DNA of 8,149 bases, from assembly GCA_002401495.1 (NCBI GenBank), contig NVTG01000055.1:1-8149 (forward strand), read 5' to 3'. Position numbers and translations under genes: made by a program. The notes under the pieces are model-generated. The model made no database searches, was not told where the DNA came from, and was given only the letters and a program-made list of their open reading frames with translations. The number at the start of each line of letters is the position of its first letter. The stretch's first letter is position 1. Shown here in pieces: positions 5,646 to 8,149 of this stretch. The DNA comes from Candidatus Kaiserbacteria bacterium (lineage in GTDB: Bacteria > Patescibacteria > Paceibacteria > UBA9973 > UBA2100).

Positions 5646-5675
5646 TTCAAAACCGAATCTTCCGGAACGGGCCCT

Positions 5676-6332
5676 TCAGCCAAACACCGCATCATGGGCG
5701 CGGACATAGGCAATCGCCGCCTTTGAGACATCCCCCGCCGTCATGCCGGGCTTATAGATGCCTGAACCAAGACCAAAGCCGTCGCAGCCCGCCTTGGCAT
5801 AGACGCTAAAATCATCCGGGCCGACACCGCCAACGGCATAAACCGGCACATCTTTTGGCAGGACAGCGCGCATTGCCTTGATGCCCTCAGCGCCGATGAT
5901 GCTGGCCGGGAAAATCTTAAGCCCGTCGGCCCCGGCCTTGATCGCGGCAAAGCATTCGGTGGGCGTCAAAACACCCGGCCAGGAGCCCATACCAAGTTCC
6001 TTCGTTTTGGCGATCACCTCGATATCGCAGTTGGGCGATACGACAAATTCACCGTTCGCCGCCTTCACATTGGCAACGTCATCGGTGGTCAAAACCGTGC
6101 CCGCCCCGATCATCGCGGCATCCCCGACTGCCTCTTTCATCGCAGAAATGCTTTTAAGCGGTTCGGGCGAATTTAGCGGCACCTCGATCATGGTGATCCC
6201 GGCATCGACCAGCGCGCGCGCCATATCGGTGGCCTCTTGGGGCTGAACACCGCGCAGGATCGCAATCAGGCCACGGTGATTTTTGCCAGTTGTGGCATCG
6301 GTAATCTGTTCTGCGACATAGGAGGGTGCCAT
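5676..6332 (-). CDS. dgoA: 2-dehydro-3-deoxy-6-phosphogalactonate aldolase
   Basis: Class I aldolase of the KDPG/KHG family (EC 4.1.2.21), 218 residues. It cleaves 2-keto-3-deoxy-6-phosphogalactonate to pyruvate and D-glyceraldehyde 3-phosphate in the cytoplasm, the last step of the De Ley-Doudoroff pathway. The family hallmarks are IAILRGV with Arg27, IEVPLNSP with catalytic Glu50, GAGTVLT with Thr79, SPNCD, and LKIFPA with Lys139 as the Schiff-base lysine. AVGGVGPDDF and FGLGSGIYKPG form the phosphate end. The NSPEP block and phosphate loop fit DgoA better than Eda. The ATG at 6332 is preceded by AAGGA about 10 bases upstream, inside the end of dgoK. The gap to the dgoK stop is only 3 bases, so the two genes are almost certainly one operon with coupled translation. 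A KDPG-type activity remains possible. Confidence 0.92.
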   Translation of the reverse strand: MAPSYVAEQITDATTGKNHRGLIAILRGVQPQEATDMARALVDAGITMIEVPLNSPEPLKSISAMKEAVGDAAMIGAGTVLTTDDVANVKAANGEFVVSPNCDIEVIAKTKELGMGSWPGVLTPTECFAAIKAGADGLKIFPASIIGAEGIKAMRAVLPKDVPVYAVGGVGPDDFSVYAKAGCDGFGLGSGIYKPGMTAGDVSKAAIAYVRAHDAVFG

Positions 6333-6335
6333 GGA

Positions 6336-7316
6336 TCAATTTTCCTTTGAGGCCGATGAGGCCGAAATAAGTGTGCCATACGCCTGACGCAGACCCGCAA
6401 GCGTAATCGCCGCCCCGTCCTGCAGGGCGGCCTTGTGATGATGCACGGCCAATGCCGCCTGATACAGCGACGCCAGCTTGCCCGCCCCGATCAGGGCAAT
6501 ATTCTCGCCCGGCTGCAGCAGATCAAGAACATCCGCGACTTCCGTACCAATCACGGTTCCCGACAAAACCGATGCCCCCGGCGGCACGGAAGCACCAGCG
6601 GGCGCAACAAGTGCCCCGGCCCGCACGCCAAACAAGCTATGCAAGAATGCCGTCGGCTGTGTGGCCGCGCGCCTTACCGCATCGGCAAAGGCACCATCGT
6701 CCCAGCCGTCATCCACCGAATGCTGCAAAATGGAGTTTTGCGACAACAGGGCAAAGACTTCACCGCTCATATAGGTGCGAAACGCCGTGATCTTGCCGTC
6801 TGAAACCCGGGCCCATTTCGAATGGGTTCCGGGCAAACAGACCCACCCGGAAAATTCAGGATGTCCCGCCATAAAGCCGACCAGCTGGGTTTCCTCCCCG
6901 CGCATAACATCGGCATCGCCGCGCTGACACAGACCGGGCAGGATAAATACCGAAATGCGAGGATCACTCACCTTTGGTGCAACCGCCCCCTGTGCGAGAT
7001 CCGAAGGCCGTGCTGGCACATCGCAATAAGGCGCTTCCAGCCAGCCTTGCTTGGCCCCGGCCATGCCACAAATCACCACAGGCAGCTTTGCCCCATCCGC
7101 CGCCAGCCAATCCTCGATCAAACCGACCAAAACGGTTTCGAATGAAAGTTTCGGATCGCTGGCAATCGCATTCATGCCAAGCGGGCTTTCAACGGTACCA
7201 AGGATGTTACCGCTATCATCCAGCCCCCAAACCCGAAGATTGGACGTCCCCCAATCAACCGCGATCCATGAAAGATTCCCCATGGTCGTGCTTAAATTCT
7301 GTGAAGAAGCGTTCAA
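6336..7316 (-). CDS. dgoK: 2-dehydro-3-deoxygalactonokinase
   Basis: Sugar-acid kinase (EC 2.7.1.58) that phosphorylates 2-keto-3-deoxygalactonate with ATP, supplying the substrate of the aldolase encoded next. Length is 326 residues from the TTG start, or 315 from an ATG; E. coli DgoK is 292. Motifs are WIAVDWGTSNLRVWGLD (phosphate loop, about 17-33), VICGMAGAKQGWLEAPYCD (81-99), DADVMRGEETQLVG, LPGTHSKWARV, and IGAGKLASLYQAAL near the C-terminus (nucleotide side). The start is ambiguous. TTG at 7316 has AAAGGG seven bases upstream, while ATG at 7283 (MGNLSWIAVDWG) gives the family's usual N-terminus but has no ribosome site. A promoter at 7368-7396 serves the dgoK-dgoA operon. No galactonate dehydratase or regulator is visible in the window. 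Confidence 0.93.
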   Translation of the reverse strand: MNASSQNLSTTMGNLSWIAVDWGTSNLRVWGLDDSGNILGTVESPLGMNAIASDPKLSFETVLVGLIEDWLAADGAKLPVVICGMAGAKQGWLEAPYCDVPARPSDLAQGAVAPKVSDPRISVFILPGLCQRGDADVMRGEETQLVGFMAGHPEFSGWVCLPGTHSKWARVSDGKITAFRTYMSGEVFALLSQNSILQHSVDDGWDDGAFADAVRRAATQPTAFLHSLFGVRAGALVAPAGASVPPGASVLSGTVIGTEVADVLDLLQPGENIALIGAGKLASLYQAALAVHHHKAALQDGAAITLAGLRQAYGTLISASSASKEN

Positions 7317-7367
7317 CGCCCTGCCCTTTGATAATTGTTTTCCGCAACCTGTCGCGGCGTTTTATTC

Positions 7368-7396
7368 CTCATACAATTTGCAGCATCCCCGGTCAA
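7368..7396 (-). promoter_or_regulatory. Sigma-70-type promoter of dgoK-dgoA
   Basis: On the minus strand, TTGACC (7396-7391) as -35, 17-bp spacer, TATGAG (7373-7368) as -10. Transcription would start near 7361, giving a leader of about 45 bases before the TTG at 7316. A TTGTAT half-site overlaps the -10, but no clear operator dyad is seen. Confidence 0.5.
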
Positions 7397-7522
7397 TCAC
7401 AGAGCCCATCCCCAAACACCATGACCGCGCAAACGCACGAAATATCATCGTAAAAAACTATCATAAACACATAAAATAACTATTTCCCCTATCATACTTG
7501 GTGTTGGTAGCCTTCATACATT

Positions 7523-7538
7523 GATGGGAAACCCCATC
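7523..7538. promoter_or_regulatory. Short perfect dyad in the dgoK-katG divergent region
   Basis: GATGGG (7523-7528), a 4-base AAAC spacer, and CCCATC (7533-7538) form a perfect 6-bp hairpin or compact operator. It lies between the two divergent promoters, about 80 bases before the katG -10 candidate. No T-run follows, so it is not a terminator. Function unknown. Confidence 0.3.
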
Positions 7539-7597
7539 GCATCGGATTGAACATACCGTGTCATGTTGCGATCTTTGAGTTGAGCATTACCTACAAC

Positions 7598-7629
7598 ATG
7601 AAACCTTAACGCATATTATCTGGTTTCAT
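7598..7629 (+). promoter_or_regulatory. katG promoter candidate: -10 TATTAT inside an 8-bp inverted repeat
   Basis: ATGAAACC (7598-7605) and GGTTTCAT (7622-7629) are perfect inverted copies, 24 bp centre to centre. Between them, TATTAT (7614-7619) differs from the -10 consensus by one base. No good -35 lies 16-18 bases upstream, which fits an activator-dependent promoter such as an OxyR-controlled katG. Transcription would start near 7626, giving a leader of about 170 bases. Arms on both sides of the -10 could be an operator. All of this is inference from sequence alone. Confidence 0.35.
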
Positions 7630-7672
7630 CACGCCGGTTTTGGTTAAATCAATTCAGGGAGAAACGACCAAA

Positions 7673-7730
7673 GGGTGCCGTAAACAACGGATCGGAATTT
7701 GTTGTTTACCAGAACGAAGTCAAGGCACCC
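7673..7730 (+). promoter_or_regulatory. Structured element in the katG leader (stacked perfect stems)
   Basis: GGGTGCC (7673-7679) pairs with GGCACCC (7724-7730), and directly inside it GTAAACAAC (7680-7688) pairs with GTTGTTTAC (7701-7709). The stems stack without a gap on the 5' side, 16 Watson-Crick pairs in all, with a 12-base apical loop and a 14-base bulge on the 3' side. It ends 64 bases before the katG ATG and has no T-run. The length and perfection argue for a selected structure: either a cis-acting RNA in the katG leader or, for the inner 9-bp dyad, a protein operator. Confidence 0.5.
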
Positions 7731-7753
7731 ACTGCGACGCGATACGGGTCCAG

Positions 7754-8149
<396 letters not shown>

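Noticed and set aside
5649..5665. Terminator for dgoA (CCGGAAGATTCGG then TTTT on the minus strand)
   Set aside because: The stem is about five pairs with a G-U wobble and a 3-base loop; too weak to call.
7447..7483. OxyR-like site (ATCG-N7-CTAT-N7-ACAT-N7-CTAT) in the AT-rich part of the dgoK-katG region
   Set aside because: 13 of 16 bases fit and the 22-bp periodicity is right, but it lies about 140-180 bases upstream of the likely katG start of transcription and the stretch is AT-rich, so chance is likely.

Overview
The window reads like chromosome of an alphaproteobacterium, most probably a marine Rhodospirillales such as Thalassospira. This is inferred from the moderate GC content, protein flavour and gene set (Bax-like glucosaminidase, YnjF-like phosphatidyltransferase, dgoKA, KatG), not from a search. 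There is no phage, CRISPR, tRNA or rRNA gene in it.

Layout. Positions 1-601 are a gene graveyard: a mutated, internally deleted remnant of a TRAP-transporter large permease (dctM, minus strand) is joined head to head near position 316 to the C-terminal third of an Asp/Glu/hydantoin racemase (plus strand). Three intact plus-strand genes follow: a secreted Bax-like glucosaminidase (677-1612), a membrane CDP-alcohol phosphatidyltransferase (1721-2359) and a lipoprotein substrate-binding protein (2532-3635). They end at a bidirectional terminator (3636-3661). From there to 7316 everything is on the minus strand: a small His-rich conserved hypothetical (3696-4043), a single-domain GIY-YIG protein (4328-4600), an atypical SDR oxidoreductase (4771-5553), and the tightly coupled dgoK-dgoA pair (7316-5676). 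A 478-bp divergent control region (7317-7794) leads to katG, which runs off the right edge.

How the genes work together. DgoK phosphorylates 2-keto-3-deoxygalactonate and DgoA splits the product to pyruvate and glyceraldehyde 3-phosphate, the last two steps of the De Ley-Doudoroff galactose/galactonate pathway. The SDR downstream has its own promoter and lacks the usual catalytic Tyr/Lys, so its link to the pathway is only positional. KatG detoxifies peroxide. The three plus-strand genes concern the cell envelope.

Most unusual features: (1) two long imperfect palindromic elements (4080-4265 and 4632-4773) flank the GIY-YIG gene on both sides and fill its intergenic space; (2) the katG upstream region holds several strong dyads, including a stacked 7+9 bp perfect stem in the probable 5' leader; (3) an in-place decay record of two catabolic/transport genes at the left edge; (4) a phosphatidyltransferase with about 10 extra residues inside its catalytic signature; (5) an SDR with Ser/Arg in place of Tyr/Lys. 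No complete new defence or mobile system is evident.
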